The notes: generated by a model not told the origin, from the letters alone. A stretch of 5,675 nucleotides of DNA from an uncultured Prevotella sp. (GCA_902477645.1 CABSIA010000169.1:1-5675), one strand, 5' to 3'. Positions 1-5,675 are shown, counted from the first letter of the stretch. Numbers and translations are program-made.

Positions 1-82
1 AACCAAAACGCTTAGGAAAGTGAGCTAAATTTGGTACAACGAACTGGACACCCTAGTAATTTGTTCCTTTTCTTTGTTTTAT

Positions 83-120
83 TTTGGTCGTGTGAAAAAA
101 ATGTCGTAATTTCGCAATTA
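83..120 (+). promoter_or_regulatory. Bacteroidetes-type promoter of the DUF3791/DUF3990 cassette, with possible operator
   Basis: A TTTG at 83-86 is followed after exactly 20 nt by TAATTTCG at 107-114, one mismatch from the Bacteroidetes -7 consensus TAnnTTTG. The normal gap is about 19-21 nt. Transcription would begin near 118-121, leaving a leader of roughly 20 nt before the ATG at 139. This favours that ATG over the upstream TTG at 31. The -7 element sits inside a small inverted repeat, TAATT (107-111), 4-nt spacer, AATTA (116-120), which could be an autoregulatory operator. In AT-rich DNA such a short palindrome may also arise by chance. Confidence 0.55.
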
Positions 121-138
121 GAAGATAAACAATGGACT

Positions 139-354
139 ATGAATAAGGAAACATTGGAATTTGTAACATTTTGTGTAGGAGCTATAGCCCTCAAGCTAAA
201 CAGCTCACGACAGGATGTATATAGGAGACTAAAAATTTCTGGCATAATCGATGATTACATCGTGCCGGGATATGATGTATTGCATACATTAGGACGCTCA
301 TACATTGTAGACGATATTACAGATTTCATGAAAAGGAAGGGGGTATTGGCATAA
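139..354 (+). CDS. DUF3791 domain protein, first gene of a three-gene cassette
   Basis: This 71-residue protein matches what I know of the DUF3791 family: a small, mostly helical protein with the C-terminal signature YDVLHTLGRSYIVDDI (residues 45-60), preceded by a helix-turn-helix-like stretch (SSRQDVYRRLKISGIIDDY, residues 22-40). I start it at the ATG at 139. The open frame reaches back to a TTG at 31, but the extra 36 residues do not look like the family and a promoter lies at 83-120, inside that extension. The stop overlaps the next start by one base (TAATG), so translation is probably coupled. DUF3791 genes often sit directly before DUF3990 genes in Bacteroidetes and Firmicutes. By position and size it could be the antitoxin or adaptor of the DUF3990 enzyme, but that is inference; the molecular function is not known to me. 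Confidence 0.8.
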   Translation: MNKETLEFVTFCVGAIALKLNSSRQDVYRRLKISGIIDDYIVPGYDVLHTLGRSYIVDDITDFMKRKGVLA

Positions 355-824
355 TGAGAGTATTTCACACATCAAATGTACGTGTGGAAAATCCAGATAC
401 ACTACATTCTCGAAAAGAGTTAGATTTCGGTCCAGGTTTCTATTTCACAACGATACGTCAGCAAGCAGAGAAATATGCATTCCGTTTCACTAAACGAAAT
501 GAGCAGGCATGGTTAAATGTGTATGACTTTGTATTCAATAGTGAAGAATGGAATGTAAAACATTTCGACTCTTATAATGAAGAATGGCTTGATTTTGTTA
601 TGGCGTGCAGAAATGGGGAGGTTATAGGCAATTATGATTTGGTCGTTGGAGGTATCGCTGACGACAAAGTGTTTGAGACTGTAGATTTATATACAGACCA
701 ATTAATTTCAAAAGATGAAGCTTTAAAACGTTTGGCATACGTAAACCCTAACATTCAGTATTGTGTTCGCACAGATGCCATGTTGAAAAAATGTATCTTC
801 TATAAAGAATCCATTAGATTATGA
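354..824 (+). CDS. DUF3990 protein, probable ADP-ribosyltransferase-fold enzyme or toxin
   Basis: This 156-residue protein is a full-length DUF3990 member. Diagnostic blocks are the N-terminal FHTSN (H5), the LHSRKELDFGPGFYFTT block (residues 17-33), DSYNEEWLDFVMACR (72-86), YDLVVGGIADDKVF (94-107), LISKDEALKRL (117-127) and NIQYCVRT (133-140). From memory, DUF3990 belongs to the ADP-ribosyltransferase superfamily. On that reading H5 and Y30 would be the first two residues of the H-Y-[EDQ] NAD-binding triad, and Q135 is my guess for the third. No signal peptide or membrane segment is visible, so it should act in the cytoplasm. A purine-rich AGGAAGGGGG lies about 10-20 nt before the ATG at 354. 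It overlaps the upstream DUF3791 stop by 1 nt and the downstream start by 4 nt (ATGA). A toxin role is inferred from the fold and cassette layout; the target is unknown. Confidence 0.85.
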   Translation: MRVFHTSNVRVENPDTLHSRKELDFGPGFYFTTIRQQAEKYAFRFTKRNEQAWLNVYDFVFNSEEWNVKHFDSYNEEWLDFVMACRNGEVIGNYDLVVGGIADDKVFETVDLYTDQLISKDEALKRLAYVNPNIQYCVRTDAMLKKCIFYKESIRL

Positions 825-1054
825 CTCCAAAAAGTAAATCAAGACAAGTTATTCTTGACAGAAAGATTGCCCGAATAATTGAGGCTTTTAGCGAACGCTA
901 TAATGTGGGACTTGCAGATGCAACTGATTTGTATTATAACTCTGTGACATCGCAACTGATTGAGGACGGAGTTGCCGACCTTCACTGCAGGAGTGATAAA
1001 TATCTTGCCGATGAATTGTGGATAGAAATAAACAGTAACAAAAAAATAGACTAA
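821..1054 (+). CDS. Small protein of unknown family, third gene of the DUF3990 cassette
   Basis: A 77-residue soluble protein starting at the ATGA overlap with the DUF3990 stop, so it is almost certainly co-translated. A basic N-terminus (residues 1-18, MTPKSKSRQV...) leads into a helical segment (ARIIEAFSERYNVGLADATDLYYNS, 17-41) and an acidic C-terminal half with LIEDGVADLHCRSDKYLADELW (46-67). The pattern of YxS, then (E/D)G(V/I)xDLHCxSDxYLxxxL, seems to me to recur in small proteins encoded beside DUF3990 and DUF3791, some of them annotated as DUF3791. I cannot assign a domain name with confidence. There is no signal peptide or transmembrane helix. Its place after the presumed enzyme suggests a second partner or the immunity/antitoxin protein. 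The minus-strand open frames over the same bases have no recognisable protein features. Confidence 0.75.
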   Translation: MTPKSKSRQVILDRKIARIIEAFSERYNVGLADATDLYYNSVTSQLIEDGVADLHCRSDKYLADELWIEINSNKKID

Positions 1055-1243
1055 CCCTATATTCTCCAAAAGTCAAAATCTATCGTTCCTTAATTAGGTT
1101 GAAGTTTGCCTTATAAAATTTTACAAACTACGATACATGCAGAGCTATTACATTTCTGCCATATCACTTTTTATAAAAGTAATAATCTCTGATGATATGC
1201 CATGATGTCTTTGTAGAACCATACAACAATACATTCATTAGAT

Positions 1244-2350
1244 TCAATCTTTGTCGGAATTAATAGCATCTACTTTTTCAGAAAGTTCATCAACATAAGA
1301 CTTTAAGGAAGCTGTTATTACAGGGTAATATGTTCCGAAAGTCGTATATTTGTCTCTATTTTTTGAATATGACTGCATGCATTTAACCAACTCTGGCATC
1401 CAATTAAATCCTGTTGCCATTTCGTCAATTACAAGCTGACGGACAGAATCAGAGGACGCACCATTATCAATATTATATAGCACCACAGCAGCCCTTACAA
1501 TAGATTCGTTTATAATGGTCTGCCAATTACTATATGCATTTTTACGCATTACATTTTCCGAAAATCTCATCAATTCCTTGCCTGTATCTTCCATCTGCGC
1601 TGAATTATCAGCTGTAAGAGGATTGACAAACGAGTGATTAAACTCGTGTACAAGAGTATTGATGAAAGTTTTTGGCTCCGACTCAAAATATGGTCTCCCG
1701 TTATCATCCAAGGCATAACCGACAATGGCATATACATTGCGTGGACTGTTCGGCAGTTGCCGTGAAGGTCCGTAATTACCGCCACCACAGGTAAAGCCGA
1801 TTACAACCTCGAAATTATCGGTAGGTGGAACACCATAAAATTGTTCATACCAGTTTTGATTAAACTTAGATATGATAGTTGAATCGTATGCATCGCAAAT
1901 TGTTTGGTAAAATGCTTTGTGCTGCTCAATGAATGTTGCAAAATCACTCTTGACATAAAAATCGTTTATAGTCTCAATGGCATGTTTCAAATCTACTCCA
2001 TTCCATCGTCTTTCAGGCACGACATCGTCTGAAGGCAATACAAAAGAACCCTCCTTTTTATCAAGATAGACAGCGAAGAACATGGGAGAATCATAACCTA
2101 TTCCATTTATATTGCGCAAGGAAACCATCATCTCAACCGCTGGATGATTTTTTACGTTCGAGAAATATCTGTCAATGTCAATAATATAGTCTCCACCCAT
2201 ATTCATGTTATATTCCCTATATCCTGCAAGATGGCATAGAATACTCATCAGCTCCACTCTCTCATCATATTTTGCTTTTATTGTAAAACTCTGAGCGGAA
2301 GCAAAAGTTGTTAAAACTAATACTATAATAGTAGAGATAATCTTATTCAT
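1244..2350 (-). CDS. Secreted DUF4932-type protein, predicted zinc metallopeptidase
   Basis: This 368-residue protein begins with a clear Sec signal peptide: MNK, a hydrophobic core at residues 4-16, and an ASA cleavage site at 17-19. No lipobox cysteine is present, so it should be periplasmic or secreted rather than a lipoprotein. The mature part opens with a conserved block (ERVELMSILCHLAGYREY, 30-47) typical of DUF4932 proteins in Bacteroidetes. The key motif is LVHEFNHSF (233-241): H235-E236-x-x-H239 fits the zinc-binding HExxH site. NESIVRA (281-287) places E282 43 residues later, where gluzincin peptidases carry the third zinc ligand. A glycine-rich CGGGNYGPS lies at 188-196. Peptidase activity is predicted from these motifs; no substrate can be inferred. 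It has its own probable promoter upstream and converges with the DUF3990 cassette. Its length is normal for the family as I know it. Confidence 0.8.
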   Translation of the reverse strand: MNKIISTIIVLVLTTFASAQSFTIKAKYDERVELMSILCHLAGYREYNMNMGGDYIIDIDRYFSNVKNHPAVEMMVSLRNINGIGYDSPMFFAVYLDKKEGSFVLPSDDVVPERRWNGVDLKHAIETINDFYVKSDFATFIEQHKAFYQTICDAYDSTIISKFNQNWYEQFYGVPPTDNFEVVIGFTCGGGNYGPSRQLPNSPRNVYAIVGYALDDNGRPYFESEPKTFINTLVHEFNHSFVNPLTADNSAQMEDTGKELMRFSENVMRKNAYSNWQTIINESIVRAAVVLYNIDNGASSDSVRQLVIDEMATGFNWMPELVKCMQSYSKNRDKYTTFGTYYPVITASLKSYVDELSEKVDAINSDKD

Positions 2351-2381
2351 ACAGCTTCATAATGTATATCTTCAACTTTTT

Positions 2382-2417
2382 GCAAATATAGCAATTTCAG
2401 AAGATATATTTTTCAAA
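2382..2417 (-). promoter_or_regulatory. Probable Bacteroidetes promoter of the DUF4932 gene
   Basis: Read on the minus strand, 2390 to 2382 is TATATTTGC, a full match to the Bacteroidetes -7 element TAnnTTTG plus the common trailing C. It lies about 32 nt before the DUF4932 ATG, implying a leader of roughly 25 nt. The nearest upstream TTTG on the same strand is at 2417-2414. That leaves a 23-nt gap, a little longer than the usual 19-21, so the -33 element is the weak part of the call. Confidence 0.45.
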
Positions 2418-2505
2418 ATTACAGAAAAACTATTGTTAAAATTTCTTTTATTCTTAATTTGGCTCTTATGTTGAGAGTTGCATGTCGTACATAAAGAGTT
2501 AATGT

Positions 2506-3069
2506 TTACTTCCCCAAAAGTATCTCCTTGCGGATGCGGCTGAGATGTGTAGGAGTTATTTGCAGGTATGATGCAAGTTCTTTGAGAGAGACTTGAGGAA
2601 AAATATCAGGACAACGTTTTATCAATGCGACATATCTCTCTTTAGGCGACTGACGATACATGTTGAGGTACCTTTCATGAGCCATACGGAACAGCTCTTC
2701 AGCTAATTGTTGGCGATGCTCTGGATGCAAATCTAACCATAATCTTACTTTTTGAGTATCAACAACCCAAACAGCAGAATTGACTGCTGCTGTAAGATGG
2801 TTTAGGGCTGCGGCATTGTTTACCGTGCTATAGAAATCGCCTGCAAGATTGTTGCACAGAGCAAATCCTGTTATATGCTCTTCTCCGCAAGAGTCAACAA
2901 CCGAATATTTGAAATATCCAGATTCTATATAGCCTAAATATTTTGGCTTTTGTCCTGCACGAAGAAAGAAATCGCCCTTGTCATAAGTGCGCAGTTTTCC
3001 TTCCCGTTGGCAGAACTCACGCCAAAAGTCAAGCTCAATTGTTTCTACGTAATGATTGAAGTTCGCCAT
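2506..3069 (-). CDS. Crp/Fnr family transcriptional regulator
   Basis: A 187-residue protein with the two-domain layout of Bacteroidetes Crp/Fnr regulators. An N-terminal cyclic-nucleotide-binding-like beta-roll (about residues 15-110, with KPKYLGYIESGYFKYSV at 41-57) is followed by a long dimerisation helix (about 112-140). A C-terminal DNA-binding region then contains SPKERYVALIKRCPDIFPQVSLKELASYL and the recognition helix ITPTHLSRIRKEI (171-183). It lacks the FGE and RxS/RxT pattern of cAMP binding and has no N-terminal cysteine cluster for an iron-sulphur centre, so the ligand is unknown and it may respond to something else or nothing. I chose the ATG at 3069 (MANFNHYVE). The frame extends five codons to a TTG at 3084, but that start would lie inside the only promoter-like -7 sequence (CATATTTG, 3089-3082). 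The gene follows the TSCPD terminator by only a few bases. Target genes are unknown; the adjacent DUF4932 gene is one candidate by position only. Confidence 0.88.
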   Translation of the reverse strand: MANFNHYVETIELDFWREFCQREGKLRTYDKGDFFLRAGQKPKYLGYIESGYFKYSVVDSCGEEHITGFALCNNLAGDFYSTVNNAAALNHLTAAVNSAVWVVDTQKVRLWLDLHPEHRQQLAEELFRMAHERYLNMYRQSPKERYVALIKRCPDIFPQVSLKELASYLQITPTHLSRIRKEILLGK

Positions 3070-3092
3070 ATAATAATGTTTCAAATATGACT

Positions 3093-3132
3093 AAAAAAAG
3101 CCACGACAAAGTCATTACATTGTCGTGGCTTT
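3093..3132 (-). terminator. Intrinsic terminator after the yebC-TSCPD genes
   Basis: A perfect 13-bp inverted repeat (3097-3109 with 3120-3132, core GCCACGACAA/TTGTCGTGGC) encloses a 10-nt loop. On the minus strand it is followed by seven T at 3099-3093, which partly belong to the stem. It starts 5 nt after the TSCPD stop codon, as expected for a rho-independent terminator of that transcript. On the plus strand it has only three T after the GC stem, so it probably works in one direction. Confidence 0.85.
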
Positions 3133-3137
3133 AGATG

Positions 3138-3395
3138 CTATTTTTCGTTCTTTAATGCTTCGATGGCAAGCGAGAGTTGGTCTGGACAGCTTGTAGGTTT
3201 GCTGCCACAAGTCACTCCACGCAACCTGGCTACAACCTCATCGGCATCCATGCCCTCAACCAACCGTGATATACCACAGGTATTTCCCTGACATCCACCC
3301 AAAAATGTGACATTGTGGAGTTTGTTGTCATCATCGATGTCAATATTTATGAACTTGCTGCAAGTTCCCTGTGTAGGATAGCAAATATGCTTCAT
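3138..3395 (-). CDS. TSCPD domain protein (TIGR03905 family)
   Basis: An 85-residue protein with the family's name-giving motif PTSCPDQLSLAI (residues 67-78) and a second conserved block FLGGCQGNTCGISRLVEGM (31-49). Six cysteines (C5, C12, C35, C40, C63, C70) are arranged in pairs, which suggests metal binding or redox chemistry. The TSCPD domain also occurs at the C-terminus of some B12-dependent ribonucleotide reductases (NrdJ), where it is thought to bind metal. The stand-alone protein has no established function that I know of. The length is normal for the family and the start is the only plausible ATG. It begins 9 nt after the yebC stop, without a clear ribosome binding site or separate promoter, so it is probably co-transcribed with yebC and ended by the strong hairpin just downstream. 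The large plus-strand open frame across this gene and yebC is a shadow. Confidence 0.9.
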   Translation of the reverse strand: MKHICYPTQGTCSKFINIDIDDDNKLHNVTFLGGCQGNTCGISRLVEGMDADEVVARLRGVTCGSKPTSCPDQLSLAIEALKNEK

Positions 3396-3404
3396 AACCG
3401 AGGG

Positions 3405-4148
3405 TTATTCCTCGCCCGCATCCTCAGCAGGCTTCATGTTGGTATATACAGTCTGAACGTCATCGAACTCCTCAAGGCGCTCAACCATCTTGTCGATAGT
3501 CTCACGCTCCTCGGCAGTAACGTCCTTAAGGTCGTTTGGTATATAGGTGAACTCAGCACCTGTAACCTCAAAACCTTCAGACTCAAGATGTTTCTGTATC
3601 TCGCCGAAGCTCTTAGGATCACCATAGATTGTGATTTCGCCAGCTTCCTCATCCTCATCGAACTCGTCCTCTACACCATAGTCGATAAGGTCAAGAATCA
3701 TCTCATCCATATCAAGTCCGTCTTTCTTCTTGAATGTGAAAACACTCTTGTGGTCAAAGAGGAATGCGAGGCTGCCAGTTGTACCAAGGTTTCCGTTGAA
3801 CTTGTTGAAGACAGAGCGCACATCGGCAACAGTACGTGTGGTGTTGTCTGTAAGAGTATCTACGAACACGGCAACTCCATGAGGCCCGTATCCCTCGTAT
3901 GTTACCTCCTTGTATTCGCTCTGGTCTTTACCCATTGCATTTTTGATAGCACGCTCGATGTTGTCCTTCGGCATGTTCTCTCGCTTTGCATTGGCGATGA
4001 TAGCACGCAGAGTAGGATTGTTCTCGGGCTCAGGGCCACCGGCCTTCACAGCAATGGCAATCTGCTTTCCTATCTTTGTAAACGTACGGGCCATGTGCCC
4101 CCATCTCTTAAGTTTTGCCGCTTTACGGTATTCAAATGCTCTTCCCAT
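3405..4148 (-). CDS. yebC: YebC/PmpR/TACO1 family protein
   Basis: A complete 247-residue YebC-family protein. The N-terminal three-helix domain (residues 1-75) includes KLKRWGHMARTFTKIGKQI and the signature NPTLRAIIANAKRENMPKDNIERAI (44-68). It is followed by YEGYGPHGVAVFVDTLTDNTTRTVADVR (84-111) and GSLAFLFDHKSVF (125-137). A very acidic insert (EDEFDEDEEAGE, 160-171) precedes the last domain, which ends in DDVQTVYTNM. The family was long annotated as a DNA-binding transcriptional regulator. More recent work on mitochondrial TACO1 and bacterial YebC supports a ribosome-associated role in helping translation, notably of proline-rich stretches. The start MGRAFEYRK matches the Bacteroidetes form of the family. 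It lies downstream of pheT on the same strand across a repeat-rich spacer, with the TSCPD gene 9 nt further on. I see no convincing promoter of its own. Confidence 0.95.
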   Translation of the reverse strand: MGRAFEYRKAAKLKRWGHMARTFTKIGKQIAIAVKAGGPEPENNPTLRAIIANAKRENMPKDNIERAIKNAMGKDQSEYKEVTYEGYGPHGVAVFVDTLTDNTTRTVADVRSVFNKFNGNLGTTGSLAFLFDHKSVFTFKKKDGLDMDEMILDLIDYGVEDEFDEDEEAGEITIYGDPKSFGEIQKHLESEGFEVTGAEFTYIPNDLKDVTAEERETIDKMVERLEEFDDVQTVYTNMKPAEDAGEE

Positions 4149-4167
4149 AGTTATTTATTAATTTTGA

Positions 4168-4306
4168 TTTTTGAATTTTGAATTGTCGGCAAAGCCGATT
4201 ATTAATTACGAGTTTTGAATTGTCCCTGATGCGATGTGAATTATTTTACAACAATAATTTTTGACCAGGCGAAGCGAGAGCAATTCCATATTCGTAACTC
4301 ATAATT
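4168..4306. repeat. Repeat-rich spacer between pheT and yebC, possibly a palindromic intergenic element
   Basis: This spacer contains layered repeats. A 12-bp direct repeat (TTTTGAATTGTC) occurs at 4176-4187 and 4213-4224, with further TTTTGA-type copies just before the first. A 17-nt inverted repeat with 14 matching positions pairs 4204-4220 with 4290-4306, enclosing about 70 bp. Inside or beside it are two small hairpins: TCGGC-AAA-GCCGA at 4186-4198 and AATTATT, 7-nt loop, AATAATT at 4239-4259. GAAGCGAGAGCAATTCC at 4271-4287 resembles motifs I associate with dispersed Bacteroidales intergenic repeats. There is no open reading frame and no transposase. Neither hairpin is followed by a T-run on the minus strand, so it is not an obvious terminator for pheT. 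Confidence 0.5.
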
Positions 4307-4312
4307 CGCAAC

Positions 4313-5674
4313 TTATCTCAATTCTGCTCCCAACTTGTTCTTTATGTTGACAATGAGCTTCTGCATTATGGCGTCAATCTGCTTGTCGTTAAGAGTCTTC
4401 TGCTCATCCTGAAGGATGAAGTTTACAGCATAGCTCTTCTTACCCTCAGGCAGATTCTTTCCCTGATAAACGTCGAACAGCTCAACCTTCTTCAAAAGCT
4501 TCTTCTCGCTCTGACGTGCTACATCAACAATCTGTGCGAATGTGACATCATCGTTAATGAGCAATGCAAGGTCACGGCTAACAGCAGGATATTTGCTAAG
4601 CTCAACATATTCGACCTTGTTCTTGCGGATAGCCTTCATTGCGTTTGTCCAGTTAATGTCGGCGTAGTAAACCTCAGAGGCTATATCTGCCTGCTTAAGC
4701 AACTTACGTGCAACAATCCCCATCTCAACTATGGTCTTTCCGCCACGGGTCTTTATCTCCAAAGCCTTTGCGAAGATGTCGTTTGTAGACTTCTCGAGAA
4801 CTGTCATTCCAGATGTAATGCCAAGACGTGCAAGAACATTCTCTACGTATGCCTTAAGCTCATAGAACGAAGAGTCCTCGTTGGGATGAGCCCAAGAACC
4901 CTCAACCCTCTTGCCTGTTACCCACAAGGCAAGATGACGTTCCTGCAGGTATGCCTTAACTGGTTCCTCTGCTGTCCAGCGCTCAGCATCGTAGTGATAG
5001 CAGTTGCCAAACTCGAAGAAACGCAAGTTTGCATTCTTTCTATTTGCATTGCGCATTATGCTCTCAAGACCGCCGAAAAGCAGGCTTTGTCTCATAACTC
5101 CGAGGTCTGCGCTCAGCGGATTCATAACCTTTACGGTTGTATCGGCAGAGAAAGTCTTGAGGTCAGCATAGTAAGATGTCTTTGTCAACGAGTTGTTCAT
5201 TATCTCATTGAACCCACATCCGACAAGCTGCTCGCTGACAACATTCTCAAGCTTGTGTATTTTGTCCTCCTCGCTTGGTATAGTGAGCGAAGATTTCAGC
5301 TGTGTAGGTATCTCGACATTGTTGTAACCGTAGATACGAAGAATGTCCTCAACAACGTCGCAAGGTCTCTGAACATCCACACGATATGTAGGTACTATGA
5401 TGTCAAGGCCGCCCGCTTCCTCAGAAACAATATTCATTTCAAGCGATGTCACAATGCTCTTGATGGTATCGTGACCAATTTGCTTGCCAATAAGGGTATC
5501 GACATAGCCATATTCAAGATGAACTTTTGCGCCCTCTGCAGGTGTGGGATATTCATCCCTAATCTGCATTGACACCTTACCTCCGGCAAGTTCCTTACAC
5601 ATAATGGCAGCCTGCTTAAGCGCATAGATTACAGACTCATTTACCCGGGGCCAGCATGGCATGACGCAGGAATC
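4313..5674 (-). CDS. pheT: Phenylalanine-tRNA ligase beta subunit, C-terminal part (5' end missing)
   Basis: This is the C-terminal part of PheT, the beta subunit of the cytoplasmic alpha2-beta2 enzyme that charges tRNA-Phe. Counting from the in-frame ATG at 5662, the B5 domain spans about residues 47-118 (LIGKQI; VPTYRVDVQRPCDVVEDILRIYGYNN). The catalytic-like core without active site follows at about 130-335 (QLVGCGFNEIMNNSLT, MNPLSADLGVMRQSLLFGGLE). The anticodon-binding FDX-ACB domain is at about 356-448 (KYPAVSRDLALL, LFDVYQGKNLPEGKKSYAVNF), ending in the normal KLGAELR. Bacteroidales PheT is about 820 residues, so the first 370 or so (tRNA-binding domain, B1, B3/B4) are missing. The frame stays open to the window edge, but recognisable PheT sequence stops at Asn8 (5641). 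The residues before it (MPCWPRV) replace the expected ERGIDP, so the ATG at 5662 is not the natural start. Confidence 0.93.
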   Translation of the reverse strand, partial: DSCVMPCWPRVNESVIYALKQAAIMCKELAGGKVSMQIRDEYPTPAEGAKVHLEYGYVDTLIGKQIGHDTIKSIVTSLEMNIVSEEAGGLDIIVPTYRVDVQRPCDVVEDILRIYGYNNVEIPTQLKSSLTIPSEEDKIHKLENVVSEQLVGCGFNEIMNNSLTKTSYYADLKTFSADTTVKVMNPLSADLGVMRQSLLFGGLESIMRNANRKNANLRFFEFGNCYHYDAERWTAEEPVKAYLQERHLALWVTGKRVEGSWAHPNEDSSFYELKAYVENVLARLGITSGMTVLEKSTNDIFAKALEIKTRGGKTIVEMGIVARKLLKQADIASEVYYADINWTNAMKAIRKNKVEYVELSKYPAVSRDLALLINDDVTFAQIVDVARQSEKKLLKKVELFDVYQGKNLPEGKKSYAVNFILQDEQKTLNDKQIDAIMQKLIVNIKNKLGAELR

Positions 5675-5675
5675 A

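Noticed and set aside
1..60. AACTGGACACCC at about 43-54 resembles the terminal bases of some insertion sequences
   Set aside because: There is no partner inverted repeat, target duplication or transposase fragment in the window, and the match is short.
31..138. Possible 36-residue N-terminal extension of the DUF3791 protein from a TTG codon at 31
   Set aside because: It is hydrophobic and unlike the family, uses a rare start, and would place the TTTG/-7 promoter inside the gene.
1055..1243. Small hairpin ACTTTT-TAT-AAAAGT at 1166-1180 between the convergent genes, possible bidirectional terminator
   Set aside because: The stem is six mostly A-T pairs with no GC core or T-run on either side, so it is weak and likely by chance. 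Nothing else stands out in this 189-bp spacer.
2463..2498. Imperfect inverted repeat CTCTTATGT / ACATAAAGAG after the Crp/Fnr stop, possible terminator
   Set aside because: It has a bulge, a loop of about 17 nt and no T-run on the minus strand, so a terminator is not supported.
2506..3084. TTG start at 3084 for the Crp/Fnr regulator
   Set aside because: An ATG five codons later gives a family-like N-terminus and leaves room for the only -7-like sequence.
3315..4181. Long plus-strand open frame (288 codons) opposite yebC and the TSCPD gene
   Set aside because: It is the reverse-strand shadow of two well-recognised genes and has no family features.
4886..5572. Plus-strand open frame (228 codons) opposite pheT
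   Set aside because: It is a shadow of the conserved PheT sequence; its translation is cysteine- and leucine-rich without any domain pattern.

Overview
The window looks like a chromosomal fragment from a Bacteroidales bacterium, probably Prevotellaceae or a close relative. Three things point there. The C-terminal half of PheT and the complete YebC (N-terminus MGRAFEYRK) read like the Bacteroidales versions. The recognisable promoters have the Bacteroidetes form (TTTG near -33, TAnnTTTG near -7) rather than sigma70 boxes. There are few Shine-Dalgarno sequences. The genus call comes from remembered protein similarity, not from a search.

Right half, minus strand (read from high to low coordinates): the 3' part of pheT runs in from the right edge, followed by a repeat-rich spacer of about 164 bp, a complete yebC, a TSCPD-domain protein starting 9 nt after yebC, and a strong hairpin terminator. 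These are conserved housekeeping genes for translation, plus one small cysteine-rich protein of unknown role. The last ~34 bases of the window do not continue PheT as expected, so there is a real or assembly-derived junction there.

Middle, minus strand: a Crp/Fnr-type regulator of about 187 residues, then after 155 bp a secreted DUF4932-type protein with an HEFNH zinc-peptidase-like motif, preceded by a good Bacteroidetes -7 element.

Left part, plus strand, convergent with the rest and visibly more AT-rich: a tight three-gene cassette. It encodes a DUF3791 protein (71 aa), a DUF3990 protein (156 aa, probable ADP-ribosyltransferase fold) and a 77-aa protein of no named family that I can state with confidence. 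Start and stop codons overlap (TAATG, then ATGA), and one promoter with a small palindrome over its -7 element lies just upstream. The layout suggests a toxin-antitoxin-like or other ADP-ribosylation module and is the most interesting accessory content here.

No tRNA, rRNA, CRISPR array or intact mobile element is visible. No gene-free stretch exceeds 300 bases.
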